A stretch of 64,000 nt of DNA, from NCBI GenBank assembly GCA_030770545.1, contig CM061097.1:1674501-1738500 (forward strand), in the 5' to 3' direction. How positions within the stretch are numbered: the first letter of the stretch is position 1; every line of letters begins with the position of its first letter. A program made the translations under genes and the position numbers. Under the pieces are notes generated by a model. The model saw only the letters and a program-made list of their open reading frames with translations. It searched no databases and was not told the origin of the DNA. Origin of the DNA: Macropodus opercularis (Eukaryota > Chordata > Actinopteri > Anabantiformes > Osphronemidae). Shown one piece after another: positions 14,271-25,800 of the stretch.

Positions 14271-17200
14271 CACACCCACAGATCCACTTCCCCACCTCCA
14301 GTGCTTGAAGATCTACCTGCCAGCTGCTGCCAGTCGCAGGGAAAGATGGGCTTTGTTGGTTTTGTGAAGCCCACCGACAAGACCCCCCTGGAGACTGCAG
14401 GTCTCTAGCAGCACAAGCCTCAGCCTTATCCACTCCGCCGCACAGGCAATCTGTTTTCTATATTACCAGCCTGTATCACTGTACTATGCACTATAGAACA
14501 GCAATTGAGCAGGAAATTAAGTTAGGGGATCGGTATTTGGCGGAGGAGAACGAGCTGGTGTGGTCTTCCCTCTCCACATACAAGGATCATTAAATATCAC
14601 ATGAGTTTCTTGATAAATTTCCTCCCGTCCTCTATCTGCCGTTCCGTCCTGCTCGCTCCCGTCTGTCTCCTGTATCGTCTTCTATCTGTCTCTCTTCTTT
14701 CTTCCTCGTTTCTCCTCTCGTCGTGTGTCTGTTCCTCTCTGGTCTCTCTGTATTCGTCGTGTGTGTGAAACAAAACATCCTAATGGATGTTTGAACAGCT
14801 TGAGATGTGTCAGCCTGGGAACTAGCTCCCTGTGACAGAGAGCTCTGGCAGGGAATTGAGACCATTACAGGGGGAAAATAGGAGACAGGCTTTTTCTTTT
14901 ACTCTCTGTTTATATGTTTCCCGTGTCTGGGTCACTCTGTAGCTGCGTACAACGAAACCACAAGTTAGCTCTCTCCTCTCCTGCCTTTCATCTACCTTAT
15001 TCATCATTAACGTGAAGTAAAAGTCTGCGAGTGAGCAACAAGCTGGGTCAGCATGTCACTGCTCCACACACTGCTACTACTTCACCAACACTGGGACACG
15101 AGACACATTCCCACCAATGTGCACGCCGAGTTTTTTAAATCCTGTGTGAATTCTCACTTTTACGATTTAGCACCAAAAGGACTTTTGTTTCTTTCATTAA
15201 CTTCTTAATCATAATCCTCATTATCAAGCTAATAATTAACTTATATTTTAAATTACTTTTAGGTTAATTTTGGAGATTCAAACGTCCCAGATCTCAACTT
15301 ATTAATGAAATGTATATTCATACCGTCCCCTCCCTTAACAGTTGGGAGAAGTCTTTATTTGGACTTGAGTGGACTATGCCACGTTCTACATTAGCTGTAG
15401 TGAGACTGTTTGGTAACATTAGACAGGGTGTGACTCACATGGACACGCTTTCACTGACTGACATTTTGAGCTTCTTGTTCAAAACAACGTCTCTGCAGCC
15501 GAAATCCGACACAATCAGACAGATAGCCGGCGACACAGAGCTGTAACCGCTGCAGTCTGAGGTCAATCTGCCGCGCCGACGGCTGAATTAACGCGCGGCG
15601 AGCAAGGTTACTTTTAGCCTCTGCTTCTGTTACAATGGACAGACTAACACGCTGATAATCAAATAAGTCAATATCTATGAACAAGGGAAGGAAAAGAAAA
15701 CACATCACTGCAGATTAATGACCATCACTGGCTACATAAAACACAGACAGCACCTTCAGGCTGTTCAGTGGTCAGTTTAGTGGGAGGCGGTCGGAGAGAT
15801 AAGGTGCCAAACAGGTCTAAATCCCTCCAGAAGCGGCCTTGATGGACAGACAGGCCACCATTAACAATGCGGGAGCTTGTGAGAGCACAAGCTGATGGAA
15901 AGATACCCTGGCATTTGCTGTGTTAAGAAGTGGCCCTTAAAGATTTCACACTTCCAATTTCTTTGAATTATCTGCCATCTCCAGCCTGTCACTCAGCCTG
16001 ACAATCTCAGATTCCTGCTCGCTGAGGCACCGGGCTAGTTATTGACAAAGCAATCTGCTGTAATACAGCAAACCTTGATGAAACATTAGTCAGACAACAC
16101 GATGCACGACTCCCAAACAGCCTCAGACACGGACGGACGCTGGCGTCGCCCTTTTTACACTCTTTGCTTTTAACGCATTTTTATTCCAGTGTAAAATATA
16201 TTGATACCCTTGATATTAAATATACGGGTGTTCATAAGGTTATCAAGCATAACGTTGGGCTGTTTGAATCAAAGACCTGGTGCGACTTCACACTTTGTGA
16301 CATCACCGTTTGCTCGACGGCAGCATACAGAGCAGAACCGATTTGTTAAGGTCCACCTAAGGCAGTGATGACATCCAATTCCGTTTTGACACTGAACAGA
16401 CTGCTTATCAGATCTTTACTGGTTTGATGCACTCGCTGCTGCAGACAGGCCATGATAGAAATATCACAACATCCCGATTACCCTCAGCATTCAGTACACA
16501 GCCTGTGCTTTCCATGAATTATTAAAAGCAGACAGATTACGCTGCGAGGCTGGAAGTCTAGAGGCACGCTACAGATGCTGCTGAGCAAAACACTCACATC
16601 ACAAGTCTGCTTTTGTTCTGTTCTGAGACAAGGGACTGAAACAGATTAGAGTGGGCTGTCGGTGGGCGTGGCGTACCTGGGAAAGGAAAACAGTGGGCGG
16701 GCTCACAAGCGACGGAGGGGGTGCGGGGCCTGGTGTCAGGGCTTGTCTGACATGTGGCCTAGTGGGTTGGCTGGATGGTTGGTTTGCTGTCGAGATGGCT
16801 GGTTGGGAGAAACCCAACTCAAGCCCTGGCATCTCTCGCTCTCTCTCTCTCCAGGGAGTGACGGGCTGAGACATTAAGACAGGCGTTTTAATTAACTGTG
16901 CCACTCTTCCACCTGCTGCCCTCAATATGCTCCGGCCCAGGCAAGCTGTCTCTCATTCCGCTGACTCTCTTGCTCTCTTTTTGCTCCATATTTCGCAGCT
17001 CCATCACATTTCTACTCTCTTGCCTTGTCGCGCTCACTTTCTTTCCAATTTTATATATCTTGCGCTGAACATTCCAACTTTTTTCCTCTCTGGTGTCCAA
17101 CCCCCCCACCACCATTTGACCCCAATAAATTAGAACTCATACCAACAGATAGTCCATTCCATCAGGCTCATATGACAAAATTAGACAATTTCGTTTTTGA

Positions 17201-18476
17201 ACTTGAGCTGAATTAATTTCTCCATGTGTCATGTTCTACTGACCCTCTAACTACCCCCCACCCATCCCATGCACAGACACACACATCCTCTCATGCTCCT
17301 CAAATTTATCTGGTAATTCTGTTCTGCCCGACACTCATCAGACTGTTCATTAAGGCCTGATTGGAGATGGATATTTCCGTTCCCTCGTGACAGTAGGAAG
17401 CTCGGGATAAAACCGGGGACATTCGATTTAGAGAAGCAAACGCAGCACACAGCCGCTCTGTGCACGTGTGTGAACACTTGGACACGTCTGTCTGAATACG
17501 TACTAATAAATGTTTGTTTTAATGTGTGTAAATGTATGCCTGGTCGTTTAAGAAGCTCATTTACTTCTGTGGCTCCTACAGTTTAGTCATTTAGATCATA
17601 AATCGAGAATTAATTCAAACAGAACGGAGCAACAAATGATCCACTTTTAGCACTCTACTTAAATTGTATTACACTTTTAATGGGGTTAATAATGGACGGC
17701 ATTAGCAACACAGGAAAACGACTCCACAAAGTGTTTTATTAAAAGGATTAATGTCCTCCGCTTAGAAATAAAGCCAGGTCTTTGAGATACAGTTAAAACT
17801 AACAAATGGGCCGGCTCTGGCTCCATGATGGGGCCTCAGTCGCAGTCGTTCTACAGTAAGAAGACAGCAACTGGGGCCAATACATCAGCCAGGCAGACAG
17901 CGAGCATTCGTCTGCTATGTGAGGAGAGGTGACTTTGAAGTTCTCGACAGTGAGGTGAAAGAGCAGCTGTGGCCCCAACCTCTGTGTTTACGTAGCCGCA
18001 CGAGTCCAGGGAGAACCCTTAATGGACGCTGTGGATGGACGGACAGCAGCGCTAAAAGCACGCACGCGTCTGTGTGAGGGCCAAGAGACACACCGAGGAT
18101 TTAGGAATACTTTATGTTGAGGTTGTAAACGTGTCGGCGTGTACTCTACGTGCGTACGTGTTGTTTTACGCAGCGTAAGGTTACGGACTAAGGAGAGACT
18201 AACCCGTTAGAAGCAGGCTGTGCCAACATCCTCCAGCAACATCTCTGACCGGCGAGCTGGGCAGCGTCACTTCCTCTGGGAGCAAGATGTTCCTCTTCAC
18301 GTTCCCACAAGCCCGTCCACAACCCCACTGAAACAACCTGCCATCACCTGCATGTCAATAAGTACATTAATAAAAATTGTGCAGAAAGGTGTGTTACGAC
18401 GAGTGCGTACTGACGGAAGACATTTTAAGTACAAAGCAGAAGCGGGCCTCGAACCCTGCAGCTCTCCTCGGCACAC

Positions 18477-18522
18477 CTCTAGCAGCATGTTGTCCTTGTT
18501 GTGCTTCTGCTGCATGCGGCCT
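18477..18522 (-). CDS. Candidate exon or coding fragment, product unknown
   Basis: A minus-strand frame opening at the ATG at 18515 looks more protein-like than its surroundings. It starts MQQKHNKDNMLLEVCRGELQ, charged and helix-forming, and stays open to 18297. Upstream is a moderate acceptor (AATTTATCACCAG); a GAG|GTGTGC donor could end the exon at 18477. If splicing used the next AG two bases on (exon from 18520), the frame would match the phase left by RCC1 exon B, 620 bp away. The peptide is not the DG-x-V-x-x-WG expected after ...SLALT in an RCC1 protein, so joining the two is doubtful. It may be an alternative exon, a fragment of another gene, or chance. I do not recognise the family. 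Confidence 0.2.
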
Positions 18523-19140
18523 CTGGTGATAAATTATGAATGCAACGCAAAAGCTGTAAAATTTGTTGTATCTTCTATTATCTTCATGTTAAAGGCCACA
18601 AAAGCTCTTCAGTGAAGTCAGCCATTAAGAAATGACAGGTATTGCTATCAGGCTTCTTTATAGCCTATTACCTGCAATGACAGCAGCTGCTGCTGCACCA
18701 CTGTACGGCCTATCACATTATTTGCAGCTAAAGTCAGCTACTGTGTCATTTCGCCTCATTTTCTTGACAGTGCTATCATAAATCCATTGGGCTGCAGGGG
18801 AAACTGTCGACTACCTCGATTATCTTCATAGCCTGAATGAATTCTGAAATGTATGTAACAGGCAATGACTGTTATGGATCAGGAGTCAGGGCCATATTCT
18901 CGCTAACTCTTCCTCTCTCCCTCCGCGTGTCTCTCTCCGGTGATGTGCCGATTGAGGGCTCGAGGGCTGTGATATTCGCATAAAACTGAGTAAAACAGGT
19001 GAACTTTGAAGCACACGGCGACGGCTCCCGACCGGTGACGTCAGCCGCATCGCTTGAAGAGGCGAGCGGTCAACGATGGCATCCACGCCCTGTATGAGGA
19101 AACCTACAGTAAGGACAGTTAAGGCAAATACTGAATGTAC
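18523..19140. other. Short non-coding stretch between exon B and the 18.5 kb frame
   Basis: It begins, on the minus strand, with the GTACAT donor of RCC1 exon B. A CAG/CTG-rich patch near 18675-18700 (GACAGCAGCTGCTGCTGC) is the only noticeable local feature. Nothing else was seen. Confidence 0.5.
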
Positions 19141-19265
19141 CTGTCAGTGCAAGACTGTGGTTTGCCCCACAGGCGACCTTTGACACGCGGCCCACAAGCT
19201 CCACAAAGCGAGGCACGGGCGCGTTCTCATAAGAACCGCATCCAATTTGCCCGCGGTCATTGTGC
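19141..19265 (-). CDS. RCC1-repeat protein, internal coding exon B (partial gene)
   Basis: This 125-nt internal exon reads on the minus strand as one base (G), 41 codons, then one base (G). The acceptor is a pyrimidine tract ending TTTTTCCCATCAG and the donor is ACAG|GTACAT, so it enters after a phase-2 intron and leaves in phase 1. The peptide contains HNDRGQIGCG, then a linker with VPRFVELVG, then VSKVACGANHSLALT. That is the end of one RCC1 blade and the start of the next. The leading G completes the glycine codon (GG|G) left open by exon A, giving ...VAACG-HNDRGQIG... with no gap or frame change. The spacing between the two ACG motifs is 50 residues, normal for an RCC1 repeat. The following exon should begin with two bases completing D, E or G. 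It was not found with confidence on the 3' side, so it may lie beyond the window edge. Confidence 0.88.
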
Positions 19266-21814
19266 CTGATGGGAAAAAGTATAAACACAGTTACTTGCAG
19301 GCATCATGTTCATACATTTTAAATTCCACACGACACCATTTCAAAGCAGAACCTACCGCACATCATTCAACTGCTACAGGGTAAAATAAATAATCAAATC
19401 AATTAAACTATTGCAGCGAGCAGGTTCCACTGGGGACCGTGGAACATATGTGTTTCCTCCCATTTGTACGAATCCTCTTTGTGACAATAACAAGACACAG
19501 CCCTATCAGAAGTGAAACACCTCGCTAACTAATTAGACTCTCAGGCTGCAGTCTGACAAAATAAGAAGAGAAAAGTGCTTGAAGGAAGACTTGCTCTCCC
19601 GCAATTTGCATCTGCCACTTTTTACTGCATCTGTTCCAAGTGCCATTCAATGTTCTCTTCCTCCTTTTGTTGGGAAGTGTTGAGCCCCAACTATTTAAGC
19701 TCACCTCCTACCTACCCAGAGCTTTGTTCATGCTCCTCTGCAGACCAGTAATGAGCCAACCGCCACAAAACCACAAGGAAATTAATGACTCATTACGGAC
19801 GGAGCCTAGACTGCTGCACAGCCTCTCGTTCCCCGCCCCGCCCCGCATGCCCACATGTAATCCTCTCTCGCCCTCTTTCTCTCTCTTACTCTCATCCCTT
19901 CAGCCCATACAGAAAGACCTCGACACCTCCCTATCAATTAGAGCCTATTACAGCGCTCCCATGCTAGCAGGGCAAAGAAAGAGGGCCTTCACAGCTCAAG
20001 AGTGTGTGCAGGAGAGATTGGGAGGGTTGAATGAGGAGCCTTAAGGTGCTCCTTTCACACCCTTGCCCTTATCCATTATGCCACTCCATAGAGCCCCACA
20101 GGAGAAACGTGCAACCCCCAAAAGACTGGAGGATGAAAATAAGACAAGGGAGGGATTCTTGGTCACACCTTTCCCTTTCCCCTTCTCCTCCAGCATCAAA
20201 TTATATCATAACTGCTTCTTCTGGAGGCAACATGGTCACCGTGCTCCTCGTTTAAATGGAGCGTCAAGAAGGACGTGAGATCTGAACCCTGTTATTCATC
20301 ATACAGTCATGGACCTGTGACTGCTTCCTTTAAGTTTTGCTTCCTCGTACCCTCATCACGCTCCCTCGGGCGATACACACAGCACTTATTCATGGGCCTG
20401 TTGGTCTTTGTTCTGAGCAGGAAATGCTGTTCTACATAGGCAGCGTTTTAGGCTCTTTCCTGTCCTTCCCTAGGATATGGATCAGCCTTTCACTCAAGCA
20501 CGCTATGCTCATTGGCCTTTGAAGCTATGGTGCATTTCAAGGCAATCCCTCTGAGAGTGAATGGTTGAGATCACATGGGTTTGAGGTGGTTTAGAATGGC
20601 AAATCCTGCTGAAAGTGTCATTTCCAGTCAGACACATCAATTTGGTGTGTGAAACACGGCCCCAGGAGAGTCCCATAGCCTGGGAGATTCCCGACAAGAG
20701 CAAAAGGGCCTGGGGATCAGCTCGTGCTCACCTGGATAAGACGGGAATTTTACAAAGTGCTTCAAAGACACGGAGCAAAGCAAGAAAGGAGGAATAATCA
20801 TAATAGGGAGAATGTGAGACAGGGTTCTGGTCGACGCGTGTGCCTTTGAATAATATGTGGTAAATTAGAGGAGGGCTATTAAAATTACAAAAACATAAAG
20901 TGACAAACTTTATTTACACCAAAAATGAACATTTCAGAATCGCTATTAAAGCTAGTTCACTTAGGAGCAAGGCAGCGATTTGTCCTTTTTGACTTTGTTA
21001 GTATTGTAGTCGTACGCATCAGTAAAAATCTACTAAACAGCTGATCCATTGCCTCCATCTGGGGAGGACTGTCAAAGGCCATAAGCATGTTTGATAGGGA
21101 CATATTAAAACACTGACACCGCCAAATAAAATCTAAATTATTGGCAGCACTATTTTTTGCCCAAACATTTTGTTAACTGTAAAACAGTGTACGTAGGCAG
21201 CGATATTAACTCCAACATAAAGCCTCAATTAGCTTAAGTGAGAGCAAAATGGCTGATAATTATTGCACCAGCTCATTAGACTTGTTTTGACACTAAAACA
21301 CTTAAATCACCACGTGAGCATAAACACGAGCACAGATGCAAGTACGCACATGCAGATGTTAGAGTTTATTCTCATCATAATGAAGCAGATCCTGTATAGG
21401 TTGGGTTTCACTTGTTTAAAGAAACTGAACAGATTTAATAGGGTCTTACCCACTACGCCAGGCAATTTATGAATCTGTCTAGTTTAATTATCTGATACCT
21501 TCTAAAAATACAGAGTCTGACTCATATTGGACTGATTCAAACTGTGGAGCCCAGAAGTGGACGTTTTAACCCTTTCGGGACATCGGGACAGAGCAACTGT
21601 CCAGAAGAGAAGAGTCACGAGTTCAGGAAACGTGCAGCAACTCCTGCCAACAGGGCAGCGCTGTTGACTCTACTGATTTTGTGAAGCTACCTATAAAACC
21701 ACGGATATGAAGGCGAGGCCGTCGTTTGCCGGACCTGCTATACATCTTGACTAATAATGACACGGACTCCGAAGGAATAAAATCCTCGAGGCCGGCGATG
21801 AAAGTTTAAGATTC

Positions 21815-21885
21815 AATGTGGTAAAATACAATGTGCTGTAAAATATTAACGCGTGTGGTAAAATTATGCTGGTGGTAATATTTTA
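21815..21885 (+). repeat. Imperfect tandem array, about 17-bp unit
   Basis: About four diverged copies of a GTG-GTAAAAT-type unit follow one another (GTGGTAAAATAC, GTGCTGTAAAATATT, GTGTGGTAAAATTATG, GGTGGTAATATTTTA). It looks like a decayed minisatellite. No coding content. Confidence 0.55.
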
Positions 21886-22669
21886 GATTGCTGCTGTCTG
21901 TAAAAGAGGCGTATCTATTTATTTACAAGCAGCGATAGCGGATGGGAGGCTTTGTTTGAAACCGTGTTTATGAATATCGACTCGGGCTCGTGGGTAAGTG
22001 GCTATAAATCTAAGAGGATCTTTGTAAAGTTCCCTTGGAGGACATAACTTCAGGTCTAACTGCCTCCTTCCTTCACTTGACTTTTAAACATTTAGATGTA
22101 GCCTGGCCAGCAGCGTTCAGAGCAGCTTCTAAAAGTGTTAACCAATCAAAGTTGATAAACGGCAACAGATTCCTCTACTTTAGAAACTGAGATGTTTGGG
22201 GAATTTCTGCTCAACCTGTCCGTGTTCCACGCGTTGACGTAAACTTACCCGTAACTCGGACACACAACGTATTTAGACCACACACATATTCATTATTTCT
22301 CTATGTTTGCCATTAGCCTTTAACTTTCCACTAGGTCTCTTTTCAAGCGTGAGGCACTTGAAGCTGAGAGCATGATATGTGCTAATGAGATGAGCGATCC
22401 TGGCTGCATGATCAAAATAATGATACTGGATATCACCTAAGGCTACGAAGACCAGGTGCAGAGTAGTAGCACACGACTCATTCGCGCGTCTTCTTTCTCT
22501 TAGCTGTTTACCTGCATTTTGGTTCAGCCCTGTGAAGAGCCGTTCACAGGAATGACTGCATAGGTTGCAGAGAGCAGGGGTCTGCACTGCACATTCAGCC
22601 ATGATGATCACAAAGGAGCCAGGATTAGGAGAACTCATTTTCGTCCTGGTCGAGTTCAAAGGGCTTAAT

Positions 22670-22830
22670 CAAAATGTTTCCCTGCTGAACTCTTGCCCAG
22701 CACTTTAAATGCATAATTAGCTGGCAGGTGGTGATAAGGTTGAGTCCTGTGAACATTTTTGGCACGTGACGAATGCAGCAATAGTTGATGTCACCGTGCT
22801 CTAAAATATCGAGCGAGAAAGCTGCATTGA
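22670..22830. promoter_or_regulatory. Putative conserved non-coding element in the large intron
   Basis: A compact cluster around 22700-22735 reads CACTTTAAATGCATAATTAG, then CTGGCAGGTGG. It combines a homeodomain/POU-like core with a CAGGTG E-box within about 30 bp. The minus strand is open for 108 codons (22625-22951) without any family match or splice sites, as can happen in constrained non-coding DNA. Confidence 0.3.
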
Positions 22831-25800
22831 TCCAACCATCTAATTTCAAGAAAATAGCTTCCTCCTGAGCTAAATTGGAGAAAATTGACAAGCCCCTATT
22901 AAAAGTCCATCTCGGTCTTTCCCCTCCACTTTCTTCCTCCCTTGTGTCCAATTTTCATGTCTTTCTCAGCAGCGTGTCTCCTGCTTTCTCAAAGCTTGTC
23001 CTCACAGCTTCTTCGCTTACGCAGACCGACGTCTCTCTCACCATTTCTGTCCCCGACGCTAACTGACACTAGGCATCAGTTCACACCCAGAACACACAGA
23101 GAGAGGTGCTAAACAAAAACTTCCATACTTGAAGGCTCTCACGGCGAGTGAACTCCGTAACACAGCCGTACCTCACAGTTTACACAATCAATTCTGCTGT
23201 TTTCACATTGGGGTTTTGTATTTCAGATGTAATTCTCACAATTGTAAGCCTCTCTCCTGCTACTGAACAACTAAATCCTCCCTCCCCCGAGATTTGAGCC
23301 TCTATTTTTTATGTATTTATTCATTTTTCATGTGTGTTTGCCATTACGGTGGTTATACTGCGCTTCTGAGATCTAATGCAATTATGTTGTGTTCAGGGCT
23401 TAATCGGGCTTGATTACCTGTTGAGCGCTGCGAACAGGAGCCTCCTGGCTCTGGGAGACACGGAGGTTGAGTTGCAATTAAAAGTGATGCAGGAATGTGA
23501 GAGAGAACCCAAAACTATGAATACTGAAAATAAATCCAATCTGAGCCCATACCCCAAAGTCTACCGTGTTTTAAACTGTATGACAAAGGACAAGAAGCAA
23601 GTTCTGTTCAAGACTCAAACTATACAATCGCGTCACAAACGGCACACGCTGCCTGTTTAGCTGAGCACAGGGCCTCTCTGGACACGAGGGCGATCGAGCA
23701 CCACTCCAAGTCTGCCGCAACGCGAGCCTTTAGAAAATAGATTTTCTGGACAAATTTTACACGTAGAGCGTCCCCAAAGTTAGTGCAATGGCACAGTATG
23801 TTTTTTTCCTCCTCTCACTTCCTGTTTTGCGACTGAAAATCATGTGGAGCCCACACCACTTTAAGCCAGTGTTTACAGTTAAGATCTGGCTGTTGTTTAC
23901 GAAGGAGCCGAGCTGTGCTGTGCCTTTTTTTCATTTAGCTGTAAGGCAGAGTGTGATAAGACAGAACGAAGACTTCCCTCATAACGAGGCACATGCCAAG
24001 TCTGACATAATCCAATCTGGTCCATTTTCATCAGCTTTTGTCTTGTGTTTTTTGCTTCTCTTTTGGACTTTCCTTTGGTTCCAACGATGGCTCAAAAACC
24101 TGAAATGACACAATTCGGTCGCACTTGTATGGCGGTGAGGCTGCAATCCAAACGGCTTTTCTGCAGAGAAATCCTTGAAGACCCACACACATTTAAATCT
24201 GGCCCTGGGGGCAACAGGCTCTAAACCACCGAGATAAAAAACCAACCAGGCCAAAAGCAGAAATATATATTTTAAGGGAGGGCTTACCATGGCAACAAAA
24301 AGGCATGTCAAACTTGTGGAAAGGAGGCATTCTAACCGAGGAGTAAACACAGACCAGTGTGCCCGTAGGAAAGCCGAGGAAAAGCTCTCTGCATATTAAA
24401 GCGCCCAGTCGCACACATATATGCAGCAGAAAGCGAGACAATGGTGGTAATAACACGCGAGACGCTAGGGTGCGGAAAAGGCGGTTAAACGGTCATTTGT
24501 GAGAAGAAACGGAACAGAGGCTAATAGAGACGGTGCCATAGGCAGGGCCTCGCAGAGAGACAAACACTGTCCTCCTAAGTGTGTTACAGCGCCTCAACAA
24601 GAAACGTTGCCTCCGGTCCGCTGGTCTGCAGTGAATCAAAACATGAACCATTAACTAAGGAAGCTGATTTGCTATATCAACACCTGGTTCGACAGAAACT
24701 CCAGATGTTTCCTTGGACACATACAGTTTTTAAAGTATGGAGCTGAAAATGAGCAGAAGGCTGCAGGAAACGGTAACTGGCAACAGGATCTTCCAGGACT
24801 AAACGAAGGCAAACGTGACATTAGAGAAGCACAACTGAACACCACCACAAATAGATCTGCATATTGTATAACTGTCCACGTGTGTCTACGTAACGCCACA
24901 CAATTAAAGACACGAAGGAACAATTCAGCACCCCCGTGGCATGCTGTGCCACCTTCACGGCGAGCCATCAATATGCCACCAGGATATTTTCAATCCTCCA
25001 TAACATCTGATGACAGCAAAACAAATTCACCAGAGAAGTGAAACATGGAATAGAAAGAGTGGTATTCAAAAAAAACAACCACTTGCTACTGTATAGCCTC
25101 TTTTCTGATTCACACTCATGCTGTGAATGCTGATATTTCCAGTGTAAACACAATCGGTTGTGTGCAGGAATGATGAAAAGCCGTTACTCTTATTATAGCA
25201 GAAAATAACAAGCTCTCATGAAGGGATTGATTGTTTTCAAATCGTAGATCTTTGTAAGAAGAGTGTAAAGTAGAGCTAAGTCTCCATTATAGGACGCTGC
25301 TGCTACATTGCTTTTGATTTTCTGTCAACATCCTTCTTACCAACCCGGCACTGTATTTACTAAATGCATCGGGGCCAAGAAATGGATTGAATATGTTGTT
25401 CATCTTCTGCAAACCAAATTGTGTCAACCAGTCGGAGGTATTGCGGCGCTTTTATTCCGTGTCTCACTATGCCAATGTTTATAGATACTGTAGGGCTCTT
25501 CTGAATAGTTGACTGCACAATATGGGTGTAGTTACTGTAACAAAAACCAACATAAATTAAGCATGAACCATCCGAGCAGGCAACTCACTCCTGCAAAGCT
25601 TTTTGTGGGATGCGAGGATTATACGCAAAAGTCGTCCTGAATGGGGTAAAAACTGTTCCCGTGCACATCAACGCCTCTTTAATAAACATGTTCCTGTCGC
25701 CTTTAACTGCTTTTACATCCAAACTGTATTTTCTGATGGTAATTATGTTAGTGTTTCAACAAATCTGCTGCATAAAATATGAATTGGATGAACATGGTGT

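Larger units (their letters stand above)
1..18476. other. Non-coding DNA 3' of RCC1 exon B (intron or flank)
   Basis: No exon with a recognisable domain was found on either strand, apart from the weak plus-strand candidate at 6402-6468. A search by eye for a minus-strand RCC1 blade ending in WG, or a GQLG motif at a splice border, gave nothing convincing. The RCC1 gene therefore probably continues beyond base 1. Contents are unique AT-rich sequence, a TAATTA-rich block near 4.3-4.6 kb, one CA microsatellite at 14.25 kb, and purine-rich stretches such as 3750-3800. Confidence 0.6.

Noticed and set aside
18400..18530. tRNA-like B box (minus strand GGGTTCGAGGCCC)
   Set aside because: No A box, no T-arm stem and no cloverleaf could be drawn.
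22320..22800. Apparent similarity between two neighbouring minus-strand frames (both read GDI-x-Y…)
   Set aside because: Nucleotide alignment by eye needs many gaps and is not clearly better than chance.
23376..23660. Plus-strand frame after a good acceptor (TTGTGTTCAG at 23396)
   Set aside because: The peptide (GLIGLDYLLSAANRSLLALG…) looks plausible, but there is no donor, no partner exon and no family.
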